From Agromyces aurantiacus (GTDB lineage Bacteria; Actinomycetota; Actinomycetes; Actinomycetales; Microbacteriaceae), in assembly GCF_016907355.1 (NCBI RefSeq), contig NZ_JAFBBW010000001.1, positions 1,550,001 to 1,614,000 on the forward strand: a stretch of DNA of 64,000 nt, in the 5' to 3' direction. Each line of letters begins with the position of its first letter. Within the stretch, counting starts at the first letter, position 1. Both the position numbers and the translations under genes were made by a program. The notes under the pieces are model-generated. The model did no database searches, was not told the origin of the DNA, and was given only the letters and a program-made list of their open reading frames with translations. Shown here piece after piece: positions 29,103 to 37,994 of this stretch.

Positions 29103-30092
29103 ATGACCGACGGACTTCGCTGGGGCATCCTCGCCACGGGCGGCATCGCGCGCCTCTTCACCAACGACCTCACGCTCAACGGATTCGACGTGCGTGCCGC
29201 GGGCTCGCGCTCGCTCGAGTCCGCCGAGGCGTTCGTGAGCGACTTCGACGTCCCGACCGCCTACGGCAGCTACGAGGAGCTCGTCGCCGACCCCGGGATC
29301 GACGCCGTGTACGTCGCCACGCCGCATCCGTGGCACGCGGCGAACGCCCTCCTCGCGATCGAGGCCGGCAAGCACGTGCTGATCGAGAAGCCCTTCACGC
29401 TCAACGAGGCCGAGGCCAGGCGCGTGGCCGACGCCGCTCGCGATCGCGGCGTGCTCGCGCTCGAGGCGATGTGGACGCGGTACCTGCCGCACATGGAGCG
29501 CGTGCGCGAGATCGCGGCGTCGGGCGTGCTGGGCGAGGTGCGCTCGCTCATCGCCGACCACACGCAGAAGCTGCCCGACGACCCGACCCACCGCCTCAAC
29601 GCGCTCGAGCTCGGCGGAGGCGCCCTCCTCGACCTCGGCATCTACCCGGTCTCGTTCGCGTGGGACCTGTTCGGGGCGCCGTCGACGATCCAGTCCACGG
29701 CGGTGTTCCGGTCCACCGGCGCCGACGTCGAGATCTCGGTGCAGTTCGGCTACGACGACGGGCGTATCGCGTCGACGTTCTCGTCGAGCGACGCGGCGGG
29801 GCCGAACCGCGCCGTGGTCCTCGGGACCGAGGCGCGCATCGAGATCGACCCGGTCTGGTACACCCCGACCTCGTTCCGGGTCGTGCAACCGGATGGCACG
29901 GTCCTCGAGGAGTTCCGCTCCGACGTGGTCGGCCGGGGCATGCACTTCCAGGCCGCGGCGCTCGAGCGTCTCGTGGCCGAGGGTCGCCTCGACGGCGGCG
30001 ACGTGCTCTCCACCGAGGAGTCCGTCGCGATCATGGGCACGCTCGACCGGATCCGCGCGGAGATCGGCCTGCGCTACCCCGGCGAGGAGTGA
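29103..30092 (+). CDS. Gfo/Idh/MocA family oxidoreductase
   Basis: 329 residues. A Rossmann NAD(P)-binding start (WGILATGGIARLF), DAVYVATPHPWHA, the GKHVLIEKPFTLNEAEA motif with the catalytic Lys of the EKP triplet, and ALLDLGIYPVSFA, the active-site His position being replaced here by Tyr. Oxidises or reduces a sugar-like or cyclic polyol substrate; the substrate cannot be read from sequence. Its stop overlaps the start of the M20 peptidase. Confidence 0.88.
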   Translation: MTDGLRWGILATGGIARLFTNDLTLNGFDVRAAGSRSLESAEAFVSDFDVPTAYGSYEELVADPGIDAVYVATPHPWHAANALLAIEAGKHVLIEKPFTLNEAEARRVADAARDRGVLALEAMWTRYLPHMERVREIAASGVLGEVRSLIADHTQKLPDDPTHRLNALELGGGALLDLGIYPVSFAWDLFGAPSTIQSTAVFRSTGADVEISVQFGYDDGRIASTFSSSDAAGPNRAVVLGTEARIEIDPVWYTPTSFRVVQPDGTVLEEFRSDVVGRGMHFQAAALERLVAEGRLDGGDVLSTEESVAIMGTLDRIRAEIGLRYPGEE

Positions 30093-31321
30093 TCGGCACG
30101 GCCGCGCCCGGCGCCACCTCGGCCGACGAGGTCGTGACGCTCGCGCGCCGGCTGATCGCGATCGACGCCACCAACCCGTCGCTCGTGCCCGGCGGTGCGG
30201 GTGAGCGCGAGCTGGCGATATTCGTCGCGGCGTGGCTCGACGAGCGCGGCTTCCAGGTGCAGCTCATGGGCGCCGATCCCGCGCGGCCGAGCGTGCTGGC
30301 GCGCCGCGGAGGTCGTGGCGACGGCGCGGCCCTGCTGCTCGCCGGGCACCTCGACACGGTCGGCGGGCCGGGAACCGGGGCCGGATCGGCGGCGGACGGC
30401 GCGGCCGCGGTGGGCGAAGGGGGCGCCGACGAGGACCGCCTCGTCGGACGCGGCGCCTACGACATGGCGGGCGGTCTGGCCGCGGCGATGGTCGCGGCCG
30501 CATTCGCCCCGCCGGGCCTGGCGGGCGATGTCGTGCTCGCGTTCGCCGCCGACGAGGAGTTCGGCTCGGTCGGCATGGAGGAGCTGCTGGCCGCGATCGA
30601 CGCCGAGCCGCAGACTGCGCGCGCGGCGCGGCCCGACGCCGCGATCGTGCTCGAGCCCACCGACCTCGAGGTCACGCTCGCCCACCGCGGATTCGCGTGG
30701 TTCCGCGTCGAGTACGAGGGGCTCGCGGCGCACGGCTCGCAACCCGAACTGGGCATCGACGCGATCGACCGGGCCCTCGAGGGCATGATCGCGCTGCGAG
30801 GCCTCGCCGTTGAGCTCGCTGCGCGCCCGCGCCACCCGCTGCTCGGCGCCGGAGGGGTGCGCGTCGCCACGGTCGAGGGCGGCACGGACGCCGCGACCGT
30901 CGCCGACCGGTGCACGCTCATCGTCGAGCGGCGCACGCTGCCGGGCGAGGAGGACCCGGGTGCCGAGCTGGCTCGCGTGCTCGCGGCGTCGCGACCCGCG
31001 CGCATCGTGCCGCTCGTCGCGCGAGCCGCGATGGAGGCCGATCCCGACGCGCGCATCGCCCGGGCGGTGCTCGCCGCGGTCGAACGCGCCACGGGTTCGC
31101 CCGCCGTGCGCCGCGGCGACCCGTGGTGGACCGACGCGGGGCTCATCGCCGACGCGGGCATCCCGGTGGTGCTCGTGGGCCCGGTGGGCGGCGGCGCCCA
31201 CGCCGACGAGGAGTGGGTGTCGGCGGCCTCGCTGCGTACGCTCGTCGAGGTCGTCGGCTCGGTCATCGTCGACGTCTGCGGGCGCGCCGCCGGTCCCGGC
31301 GCGCACCCGGCCGTCGGCTGA
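30089..31321 (+). CDS. M20 family metallopeptidase (ArgE/DapE type)
   Basis: 410 residues from a GTG overlapping the previous stop. LLLAGHLDTV supplies the first metal-binding His and catalytic Asp, GRGAYDMAGG the bridging Asp, and ADEEFGSVG the catalytic Glu pair. The dimerisation domain lies at about 195-310. C-terminal GGGAHADEEWV provides the last metal-binding His. It hydrolyses an N-acyl amino acid or dipeptide; specificity is not evident. A Gly/Ala-rich insertion after the first metal motif is longer than usual. Confidence 0.87.
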   Translation: MIGTAAPGATSADEVVTLARRLIAIDATNPSLVPGGAGERELAIFVAAWLDERGFQVQLMGADPARPSVLARRGGRGDGAALLLAGHLDTVGGPGTGAGSAADGAAAVGEGGADEDRLVGRGAYDMAGGLAAAMVAAAFAPPGLAGDVVLAFAADEEFGSVGMEELLAAIDAEPQTARAARPDAAIVLEPTDLEVTLAHRGFAWFRVEYEGLAAHGSQPELGIDAIDRALEGMIALRGLAVELAARPRHPLLGAGGVRVATVEGGTDAATVADRCTLIVERRTLPGEEDPGAELARVLAASRPARIVPLVARAAMEADPDARIARAVLAAVERATGSPAVRRGDPWWTDAGLIADAGIPVVLVGPVGGGAHADEEWVSAASLRTLVEVVGSVIVDVCGRAAGPGAHPAVG

Positions 31322-31385
31322 GCGGCCGGCGGTCGGCGGTCGGTGGCCGGCGGTCGGCTCCCGGCTCCCGTCCGGCCCGGGTCCG

Positions 31386-31391
31386 TACAAT
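31386..31391 (+). promoter_or_regulatory. Leaderless -10 box for dacB
   Basis: TACAAT ends seven bases before the GTG at 31399 and overlaps an alternative in-frame ATG at 31390, so GTG 31399 is the better start. Confidence 0.55.
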
Positions 31392-31398
31392 GCCGCGG

Positions 31399-32943
31399 GT
31401 GGACGACGAGACGGATGGCGCGCCCGGCCCGGGCACGCCGACCCCCGCCGCACCGGCGGACGGCGACGGCGACGGCGCCGGCTCGCCGACCCCGCCCGAC
31501 CGCGACCAGGGCGAGGGCAGACGGCCACGCGGCATCCGTGGCCTGATCGCCCGCCACCGCACGCTCGCGGCCGCCGCCGCGCTCGTCGCGGTCGCGCTCG
31601 CCGGCGGGGGAGCGGTCGCGCTCGGCACCGCGCTGAGCGGACCGCCGTCGGCGGCACCCGCGCCCCTGCCCACCCCGACGGCCACGCCGACGCCCACCCC
31701 GACCCCCACGCCCGAGGCCGCGCCCGCGACCACCGAGCCGCCGGCGCGCGTGCGCACGTGCTCCGTCGCCGACCTCGCTGCCGACCCGCGCCTGGCGAAC
31801 CTGCAGGCGCAGGTCATGAACGCGGCGACCGGCGAGGTGCTGTTCGACCGCGGCGGCCTGACCGCGTCGCGCACCGCGAGCGTCATGAAGGTGCTCACCT
31901 CGGCGGCGGCCCTCGCGGTCTTCGCGCCCGATCACCGCTTCGTGACCACGGTCGTGACGGGCGACGAGCCCGGCTCCGTGGTCCTCGTCGGCGGCGGCGA
32001 CGTCACGCTCTCGCGCACGCCGAGCGGCAGCGAGACCGTCTACCCCGGCGCCGCGCACCTCGAGGACCTCGCCCGGCAGGTCCGCGCGGCATGGGACGCC
32101 GACCCCGCCAACCCACCGCTCACGAAGCTCGTGCTCGACGCCTCCCTGTTCGGCGGCGAGACCTGGCACGCGAGCTGGGATCCGGCCGAGCGCGAGCTCG
32201 GCTACATGCCGAACATCACCGCCCTGATGGTCGACGGCGACCGCGAGGACCCGTACGCGAACACGTCGGCGCGCAGCACCGACCCGGTCGCCCGGGCCGG
32301 CGAGGCGTTCGCCGCCGAACTCGGCGGCATCGCGTCGATCGAGCTCGGCACGGCTCCCGGCGGCGCCGCCGAGCTCGGCCGCGTCTGGTCACCGACGGTC
32401 GCGCAGCTCGTCGAGAAGTCTCTCATCGTCTCCGACAACACCGCGGCCGAGATGCTCGCGCGGCAGGTCGCGATCGAGTCCGGCACGGGGAACACGTTCG
32501 CCGCGATCGACCCGGCCGTCCGCCAGGCGCTCGCGACCTACGGCATCGCGCGCGGCGGCATCCGCGTCGTCGACGGTTCGGGCCTCTCGCCCGATAACGC
32601 GGTGCCGCCCGCCTACCTCACGCGGCTCTTCGCGAAGGTCGAGGCGCGGGACGGCGCCCTCGGCGTCATCCTCGACGGCCTCCCGGTCGCGGGCCAGAAG
32701 GGCTCCCTCTCGTACGCCGACCGCTTCGCGGGCGACAATGCGGCAGCGGATGGCGCGGTGCTCGCCAAGACGGGATGGATCACGACCGGCTACACGCTCG
32801 CGGGCATCATCCACGCCCAGGACGGCACGACGCTGACCTTCGCGATCTACGCGCTCGGCGACGTCACCGATGCGGCGAAGCAGGCGATCGACACGCTCGC
32901 GACCGGGTTCTGGCGCTGCGGGGACGAACTCGCCGACGGCTGA
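31399..32943 (+). CDS. dacB: D-alanyl-D-alanine carboxypeptidase/endopeptidase (PBP4/DacB family)
   Basis: 514 residues. An acidic Pro-rich cytoplasmic tail is followed by a membrane anchor (about 53-75) and a Thr/Pro linker (repeated PTPTPT) that spans the wall. The enzyme domain carries the three penicillin-binding motifs: SVMK (Ser 161, Lys 164), SDN (345-347) and KTG (457-459). It trims or cleaves peptidoglycan peptides outside the membrane. PBP4-type long insertion between SxxK and SDN is present. The GTG start gives a leaderless mRNA. Confidence 0.92.
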   Translation: MDDETDGAPGPGTPTPAAPADGDGDGAGSPTPPDRDQGEGRRPRGIRGLIARHRTLAAAAALVAVALAGGGAVALGTALSGPPSAAPAPLPTPTATPTPTPTPTPEAAPATTEPPARVRTCSVADLAADPRLANLQAQVMNAATGEVLFDRGGLTASRTASVMKVLTSAAALAVFAPDHRFVTTVVTGDEPGSVVLVGGGDVTLSRTPSGSETVYPGAAHLEDLARQVRAAWDADPANPPLTKLVLDASLFGGETWHASWDPAERELGYMPNITALMVDGDREDPYANTSARSTDPVARAGEAFAAELGGIASIELGTAPGGAAELGRVWSPTVAQLVEKSLIVSDNTAAEMLARQVAIESGTGNTFAAIDPAVRQALATYGIARGGIRVVDGSGLSPDNAVPPAYLTRLFAKVEARDGALGVILDGLPVAGQKGSLSYADRFAGDNAAADGAVLAKTGWITTGYTLAGIIHAQDGTTLTFAIYALGDVTDAAKQAIDTLATGFWRCGDELADG

Positions 32944-33045
32944 CCCATCGGCCCGGAGGGCCCGCCCCGAGGCATCCGGTTTCGCGCCAGAATGGAGTCG
33001 ACGGCGGTCGCATCCGCCGGGACCCGAGGAGCGAAGGAGCCGATC

Positions 33046-33699
33046 ATGAGTCGGACCCTGTTCATCATCGACGTGCAGAACGACTTCACCGAGGGCGGTG
33101 CGCTCGGCGTCGAGGGCGGTGCCGCGGTCGCCGCGGGCATCACGGAGTACCTCGCCGAGCACGGCGAGGCCTACGACCTCGTGGTCGCCTCGCGCGACTG
33201 GCACCACGCCGACGACGACAACGGCGGGCATTTCGCCACGGATGCCGCCCCCGACTTCGTCACGACCTGGCCGAAGCACTGCATGGCCGGTACGCCGGGC
33301 GCCGAGTACCACCCCGCGCTCGACACGTCGCGCGTCGACGTGCACATCCGCAAGGGCCAGGGCGTTCCCGCGTACTCGATCTTCGAGGGCACGGATGACG
33401 CGGGCGCGTCGATCGGCGAGGTGCTCACGCAGCACGGGATCACCGATGTCGACGTGGTCGGCATCGCCACCGACTACTGCGTCCGGGCGAGCGCGCTCGA
33501 CGCGCTCGAGCACGGGCAGCACGTGCGCGTGCTGCGCGACCTCGTCGCCGGTGTCGCTCCCGAGTCGTCCGAGGCGGCGCTCGCCGAGCTCGGGCACGCG
33601 GGGGCCGCGATCGTGGAGTCCGGGGCGCTGCCGACCGCCGGGGCCGGCGCGCCCGAGGACGGAGACGGCGAGGCCGGCACGGCGGGGGATCGCGCGTGA
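33046..33699 (+). CDS. pncA: Nicotinamidase (isochorismatase-like)
   Basis: 217 residues. The catalytic triad is in place: Asp 9 in FIIDVQNDF, Lys 103 in IRKGQ and Cys 145 in ATDYCVRAS. Metal ligands Asp 51 and His 53 (SRDWHHADD) and His 78 (WPKHCMAGTPG) match nicotinamidases. It converts nicotinamide to nicotinate for NAD salvage. The ATG at 33046 follows GAAGGAGCC; a CAGAAT box further upstream may be its -10. The stop overlaps the next gene. Confidence 0.92.
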   Translation: MSRTLFIIDVQNDFTEGGALGVEGGAAVAAGITEYLAEHGEAYDLVVASRDWHHADDDNGGHFATDAAPDFVTTWPKHCMAGTPGAEYHPALDTSRVDVHIRKGQGVPAYSIFEGTDDAGASIGEVLTQHGITDVDVVGIATDYCVRASALDALEHGQHVRVLRDLVAGVAPESSEAALAELGHAGAAIVESGALPTAGAGAPEDGDGEAGTAGDRA

Positions 33700-34469
33700 T
33701 CCCGAGCCCGGCCGCGGCCCCCGTCCTCCACGCCGAGGCGGGCGACGGCACGCTCATCGCCTACCGCCTGCACGGCGACCTCGCGACGGGGGACGGCGCG
33801 CCGCCCGTGCTCCTCGTCCACGGGTTCGCCTCGACCGCGGCGGTGACCTGGGAGGGGACCGGCTGGGTCCGTGCGCTGCAGGATGCCGGCCGCGCGGTGA
33901 TCACGCTCGACCTCCGTGGTCACGGCGAGAGCGACAAGCCGACCACGGGCGATGCCTACGCCCCCGACCGGCTGGGCGCCGACCTCGTCGCCGTGCTCGA
34001 CTCCGCGGGCGCGCGCGTCGTCGACGTCATCGGCTACTCGATGGGCAACCGCGTCGTGTCGGCGCTGTGCGAGCTCGCGCCCGATCGGGTGCGCCGGGTC
34101 GTCGTCGGCGGAGCCGGGCCCTCCGAGCTCTTCGCCACATGGAGCCTCGACGAGGCTCGGGCCTACCTCATCGACGACGTGCCGCCGCGCAACCCGCTGA
34201 TCACCGAGGTGCTCTCACCGGCGCTCCGGGCGGGCGCCGACCGCGAGGCGCTGCTGGCCTGCATCGAGGGCGTGCAGGGTGCGCCCCTCGCGATCCCGGG
34301 CGCGATCCCGGTGCTGTTCGTCGCCGGCGAGGAGGATCCGGTGCCGCGCGGCGTGCAGCAGCTCGCGCTCGACTGGGGCAGCGACCTCGTCACCATCCCG
34401 GGGCGCGACCACATCTCGACCCTCACGGCGCGCGCGTTCAAGGACGCGGCGATCGACTTCCTGGCCTGA
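33696..34469 (+). CDS. Alpha/beta fold hydrolase
   Basis: 257 residues from a GTG overlapping pncA (GTGA). LLVHGFASTAAVTWEG is the oxyanion region, LDLRGHGESDKP, the nucleophile elbow GYSMGN and a C-terminal GRDHIS carrying the catalytic His are present, as is the acidic FVAGEEDPVP. No signal peptide, so cytoplasmic. The substrate is unknown; co-transcription with pncA suggests but does not prove a link to amide or ester salvage. Confidence 0.88.
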   Translation: MIPSPAAAPVLHAEAGDGTLIAYRLHGDLATGDGAPPVLLVHGFASTAAVTWEGTGWVRALQDAGRAVITLDLRGHGESDKPTTGDAYAPDRLGADLVAVLDSAGARVVDVIGYSMGNRVVSALCELAPDRVRRVVVGGAGPSELFATWSLDEARAYLIDDVPPRNPLITEVLSPALRAGADREALLACIEGVQGAPLAIPGAIPVLFVAGEEDPVPRGVQQLALDWGSDLVTIPGRDHISTLTARAFKDAAIDFLA

Positions 34470-34543
34470 GCGGGCGCGGCGGCGATCCGGCGCGAGGTGC
34501 CCGACGCGGCGAGCAGGGTTCCCGAGGCGGTCGCGGGTCGAAC

Positions 34544-34549
34544 TATGGT
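34544..34549 (+). promoter_or_regulatory. Leaderless -10 box for the MarR gene
   Basis: TATGGT ends six bases before the GTG at 34556. Confidence 0.5.
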
Positions 34550-34555
34550 GTCAGG

Positions 34556-35113
34556 GTGTCCAGTTCCAACGGCTTCGAATCGAGCGGCTATTGGTATCAC
34601 GCCGATGCCACGCGCATCGGCAGCGTGGACGTGCTCAACCTGCTCCGCAGGTACCGCGCGGCCGACCAGGAGATGCGGCGTCGCACGCGCGATTCCATGG
34701 GGATGGGCGAGACCGACCTGCTCGCCCTCCGCTACGTGCTCAAGGCCGAGCGGGAGGGCGAGCTGCTGACGCCGGGCCTGCTCGCGCGCAGGCTCGGCAT
34801 CTCGACGGCCTCGACCACAGTGCTCATCGACCGGCTCGAGCGCAGCGGGCACCTCGCCCGCCGGCCGCATCCGACCGACCGGCGCTCGCTCGTCGTGGTC
34901 AGCACGACCGACAGCGATGACGAGGTGCGGCAGACGCTCGGCCGCATGCACCGCGCGATGATCGACCTCGCCGACTCGCTCGATCCCGACGAGCTGCGGA
35001 CGGTGGCTCGCTTCCTCGCGGGCATGATCGACGCGGTCGCACTGGCCGACGCCGGTGCCGACGCGCACGGTCACGCTGCCGCAGGCGCCCGGGTTCCGCA
35101 CGCGGCGTCCTAG
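34556..35113 (+). CDS. MarR family transcriptional regulator
   Basis: 185 residues. Winged helix: LLTPGLLARRLGISTASTTVLIDRLERSGHLARRPHPTDRRSL, the usual MarR recognition helix and wing with DRR motif, flanked by dimerisation helices. The C-terminus is Ala/His-rich. No obvious target operator nearby and the adjacent genes do not suggest its ligand. The GTG start is supported by the TATGGT box. Confidence 0.87.
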   Translation: MSSSNGFESSGYWYHADATRIGSVDVLNLLRRYRAADQEMRRRTRDSMGMGETDLLALRYVLKAEREGELLTPGLLARRLGISTASTTVLIDRLERSGHLARRPHPTDRRSLVVVSTTDSDDEVRQTLGRMHRAMIDLADSLDPDELRTVARFLAGMIDAVALADAGADAHGHAAAGARVPHAAS

Positions 35114-35152
35114 CCCGGCCGCCGGGCGCGCCATCCGCACCCGGACATGCCG

Positions 35153-35182
35153 ACGGGCCGCCGCGTCGTCGCGACGGCCCGT
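35153..35182. terminator. Hairpin between marR and the small membrane gene
   Basis: ACGGGCCG (35153-35160) pairs with CGGCCCGT (35175-35182) between converging genes; no T-tract. Confidence 0.5.
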
Positions 35183-35193
35183 GCGGGGATGGG

Positions 35194-35358
35194 TCAGGGC
35201 GTGCGGTTGCCGGTGAGCATCCGCACGAGCCAGATGATCACCGCCAGCACGAGCAGGATGATGCCGACCCAGAGCAGGAAGTTCAGGGACTGCACGAAGC
35301 CGCCGGTGAACAGCAGGATGACGGCGATGATGGCGACGATGATGAGCAGGGTGTTCAC
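35194..35358 (-). CDS. Small two-helix membrane protein
   Basis: 54 residues, VNTLLIIVAIIAVILLFTGG, then a Phe/Leu-rich turn and a second membrane helix, ending VRMLTGNRTP. Family not identified; tiny hydrophobic proteins like this are common in actinobacteria. The GTG at 35358 has AGAAAGG seven bases upstream. An in-frame ATG at 35406 would add 16 residues but has a more distant AAGGAG. Confidence 0.7.
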   Translation of the reverse strand: MNTLLIIVAIIAVILLFTGGFVQSLNFLLWVGIILLVLAVIIWLVRMLTGNRTP

Positions 35359-35472
35359 GGAAGTGCCTTTCTGTCGGCGATGCACCGCACCACGCGGTGT
35401 CTCCATGGGGGATGGCGGGATCTCCTTGGTGATCCCGTTCGGCTTGCGCGTCGGCGGCCGACCGGGGCCGAG

Positions 35473-35724
35473 TCAGGCAGCGGGAGTGGGGACCTCGTCG
35501 GACCCGTCGTGCCCCTCGAGCGCCTCGATGAGGCCCTGCTCGAGCTCGGCGGGGACGGCGTAGAGTACGCCGCCCGTGATGGCATCGTGCTCGATCATCG
35601 CGGCCGCATGGATCTCGGCCCGCGGGATCGCGGGGTAGCGCGCGCTCATGCGCTCGAGCAACCGCTCGAAGTCGATGAGTTCGCGGCCTCCGGCGATGCC
35701 GATCACGCCGTCCGTGCTGTCCAT
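35473..35724 (-). CDS. Small hypothetical protein
   Basis: 83 residues, MDSTDGVIGIAGGRELIDFE to DEVPTPAA; acidic, helical, containing RYPAIPRAEIHAAAMIEHD. Pattern recalls short proteins with a Pro-Arg-Ala-Glu helix motif but I cannot name a family. The ATG at 35724 has TACAGT seven bases upstream (leaderless), which is better than a GTG at 35733. Confidence 0.7.
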   Translation of the reverse strand: MDSTDGVIGIAGGRELIDFERLLERMSARYPAIPRAEIHAAAMIEHDAITGGVLYAVPAELEQGLIEALEGHDGSDEVPTPAA

Positions 35725-35731
35725 TGCTGTC

Positions 35732-35737
35732 ACTGTA
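35732..35737 (-). promoter_or_regulatory. Leaderless -10 box for the 83-residue gene
   Basis: TACAGT ends seven bases before the ATG at 35724; the same hexamer precedes the genes starting at 38410 and 63468. Confidence 0.5.
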
Positions 35738-35756
35738 GCCGACGGCGCTGTGGAGA

Positions 35757-35871
35757 CCCGGGGGGCCCCGACCCCCCGGGGCCTTCCCCCCGGCCGTGAT
35801 CGCCCGCTGTGCGGTCGTTCCCTTGTCCGCGATCACAGGACTACAAGACCACAACGTAGTTAGATTGTCTA
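35757..35871. other. Structured AT/GC-contrast region, candidate ncRNA
   Basis: No gene. A strong GC hairpin CCCGGGGGG/CCCCCCGGG (35757-35780), an inverted repeat GTGATCGC/GCGATCAC (35796-35803 and 35829-35836) enclosing CCGC-TGT-GCGG, and an AT-rich patch at 35841-35871 with ACTAC/GTAGT and TAGATTGTCTA. Read on the minus strand this could be promoter, stem-loop and terminator in order, but no clean -10/-35 pair is seen. Confidence 0.35.
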
Positions 35872-35919
35872 GGCATTCCACGAGGGCTCGGGATGCGATA
35901 CCCTCCTCCGCCCGATGCG

Positions 35920-36774
35920 TCAGAGGCCGAGGCGTCGGAATGTCCGCTTGATGCCGGGCGGGAGCCGGCGACCGAGCACGCGCCGCCGCAGGTGCCCCGC
36001 GAGCAGGGCCTTCTGCACCGTGCCGAGGCGGGCGCTCCGCCGGATCTCGGCGATGCCGGCACGCTGGAGCGCGACGCGCTGGTCGGCGTCGTGCGGCCAG
36101 CGCTTCGAGAGGCTGCCCGACATGTAGTGCTTCGTGCACAGGACCTCGGGCACCCGAACGAACTCGCCGATCAGGGCGAGTCCGAGCAGCCAGGTCCAGT
36201 CGGCGGAGTACTCGCCGCGCTCATTGGGGTGGATCCCGCCGAGCTCGGCGAACCCCGAGGCGCGGAAGAGCCCGCGATTGGGGACCCACCAGTCTCCCGG
36301 GCGGTGCACCATCACCCGGCCGCGGGCCATCGCGGACTCGAGCCCGTCGAGCTCGTCGAACGCATGACGCGTCACCGTGCCGTCGAGCTCGTGCAGCTCC
36401 ATGTCGCTGAAGGCGAGGACGGCGCCCGGCCGGTCGCGCAGCGCGGCCACGAGGGCCTCGACGTACGTCGGTGCCACCACGTCGTCGTGGAAGGCGAAGA
36501 ACAGCAGCTCGCCCCGCGCGTTCGCCATGAGGTCGTTCGAGTTGCCGAGCCATCCGAGGTTCGACTCGCGCTCGAGGATGCGCGTGTTCGGGTGGCGCTC
36601 GGCGAAGCGACGCACGACCTCGAGCGTGTCGTCGGTCGAGCGGTCGTCGCCGATCAGGATCTCCAGGTTCGGCCAGGTCTGTGCGGCGAGGCTGTCGAGC
36701 GTGCGCGTGATGAACGCCGCGCCGTTGTACGTGGGCACCAGCGCGGTGACGAGGGGCGTCCAGGCGCGGGTCAT
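35920..36774 (-). CDS. Family 2 glycosyltransferase
   Basis: 284 residues. GT-A fold start (LVTALVPTYNGAAFITRTLDSL), IGDDRSTDDTLEVV, LLFFAFHDDVV with the DxD-type metal site as HDD, and NRGLFRASGFAELGG. It transfers a sugar from a nucleotide donor, cytoplasmic side of the membrane; no membrane helix. The last gene of a three-gene operon; the ATG at 36774 overlaps the stop of the FAD enzyme (ATGA). Confidence 0.87.
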   Translation of the reverse strand: MTRAWTPLVTALVPTYNGAAFITRTLDSLAAQTWPNLEILIGDDRSTDDTLEVVRRFAERHPNTRILERESNLGWLGNSNDLMANARGELLFFAFHDDVVAPTYVEALVAALRDRPGAVLAFSDMELHELDGTVTRHAFDELDGLESAMARGRVMVHRPGDWWVPNRGLFRASGFAELGGIHPNERGEYSADWTWLLGLALIGEFVRVPEVLCTKHYMSGSLSKRWPHDADQRVALQRAGIAEIRRSARLGTVQKALLAGHLRRRVLGRRLPPGIKRTFRRLGL

Positions 36775-37994
36775 CGGGCCCGTCCCGCGGGGCCGGCGAT
36801 CTCCTCGGCGAGCTCGCGCGCCAGCCACGGCGCGGTGGAGTACTTGCCCGTGTCGACCGAGAAGTACGTGCCGAGCCGCTCGACGCCGTAGCGGTCGCGG
36901 CGGTGCAGCCCGGAGCGGGGGTCGTCGAGCGCCCCCGCGCCGCGCGCGAAGACGAAGCCGCCGTGCACCACGACCGATTCGGCGTCGTCGAGCACCGCAC
37001 CCACGCCGGGCATGATCGGCTCGAGCGCCGCCCGCACGCGGGCCGCGAACGCCTCCGCGCCGGCACCGGTGGGCGTAGGCGGCGTCGCGAGTTCCAGCCC
37101 GTCCGACTGGGCCACGAGGCCCACCGGGTACCAGGAGAGGTAGAAGTCGCGGCCGTTGTAGTTCTTCACGTCGCCGAACGGGCCGACGGCCACGAGCGCG
37201 CTCGGCATCTCCTGCACGGTGCGCGTGCGAACGAACAGGCACAGCCGGTAGCGGTGGGTCCACGGCCGCTGCGGCGTGAGTCCGGCGGTCACGTCGATCG
37301 GCAACCGTCCGCTCCACAGGGCGTTCACCACGACGTCGACGTCCTCGTGCGCGCCGTCGGCGGTGTTCACGCGCCAGGCGTCGACCGCGTCGCCCCGTCG
37401 CTCCACGCCGACGACGGTCGTGCCGAGTCGTTGCGTGACGCCGGCCTGCGACGCGAGTACGGCGGTGAGCCGATCCGCCACCCACCGCGTCTCGACGGAG
37501 CGCTCGGGCACGCGGTACCCGGCCACGATCTCGGGGCCGGTGAGCTCGGCCAGCTCGGACGGCGGGATGGCGGTCGCGCGGGCGTCGGAGACGTCGACCA
37601 GGTAGCGCGCGGCATCCGGATGCTCGCGGACGAGCCCGCTCACTGCCTCGAACCGCGCCCGGAGCAGGTCGGGACCCACGACGGAGTCGCGGTGCACCAG
37701 GTAGATGTCGTCCTCGGTCGTCGCGTGGCCGTCGAGGTCCTCCTCGACGAGCTCGCGCAGCCGCTCGGCGAACTGCAGGCCGCCGGTCAGCAGGTGCTGC
37801 GCCGTGGCGAGCGTGGGGTCGGCGCCGTAGATGTACCCGAGGTGGATCTTGCCCTCGTTCCACCGGCTGGCGGCCGCCATGGGTGCGGGCTCCCGATCGA
37901 TGATCGTCACCTCGACGCCGCGGCGCGCGAGGTGGATCGCCACCGAGCTGCCCATGATGCCCGCACCGAGGACGGCTGCGCGAACCCGCCTCAC
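36771..37994 (-). CDS. FAD-dependent oxidoreductase (DAO-like)
   Basis: 407 residues from a GTG. The N-terminal dinucleotide-binding motif AVLGAGIMGSSVAIHLARRG is followed by TIIDREPAPMAAAS, and a DAO-fold substrate domain with NYNGRDFYLSWYP and KYSTAPWLARELAEEIAG. Likely oxidises an amine or amino-sugar-like substrate, but the group is broad. It overlaps the FdtA-like gene (GTGA) upstream and the glycosyltransferase downstream, implying a shared pathway. Confidence 0.8.
   Translation of the reverse strand: MRRVRAAVLGAGIMGSSVAIHLARRGVEVTIIDREPAPMAAASRWNEGKIHLGYIYGADPTLATAQHLLTGGLQFAERLRELVEEDLDGHATTEDDIYLVHRDSVVGPDLLRARFEAVSGLVREHPDAARYLVDVSDARATAIPPSELAELTGPEIVAGYRVPERSVETRWVADRLTAVLASQAGVTQRLGTTVVGVERRGDAVDAWRVNTADGAHEDVDVVVNALWSGRLPIDVTAGLTPQRPWTHRYRLCLFVRTRTVQEMPSALVAVGPFGDVKNYNGRDFYLSWYPVGLVAQSDGLELATPPTPTGAGAEAFAARVRAALEPIMPGVGAVLDDAESVVVHGGFVFARGAGALDDPRSGLHRRDRYGVERLGTYFSVDTGKYSTAPWLARELAEEIAGPAGRAR

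Noticed and set aside
31390..31398. ATG at 31390 as the dacB start
   Set aside because: It overlaps the TACAAT box; transcription would begin near the GTG at 31399.
35757..35780. The CCCGGGGGG hairpin with C6 runs as a second 6C RNA
   Set aside because: The C runs are in the stem, not in loops, and there is no paired second hairpin.
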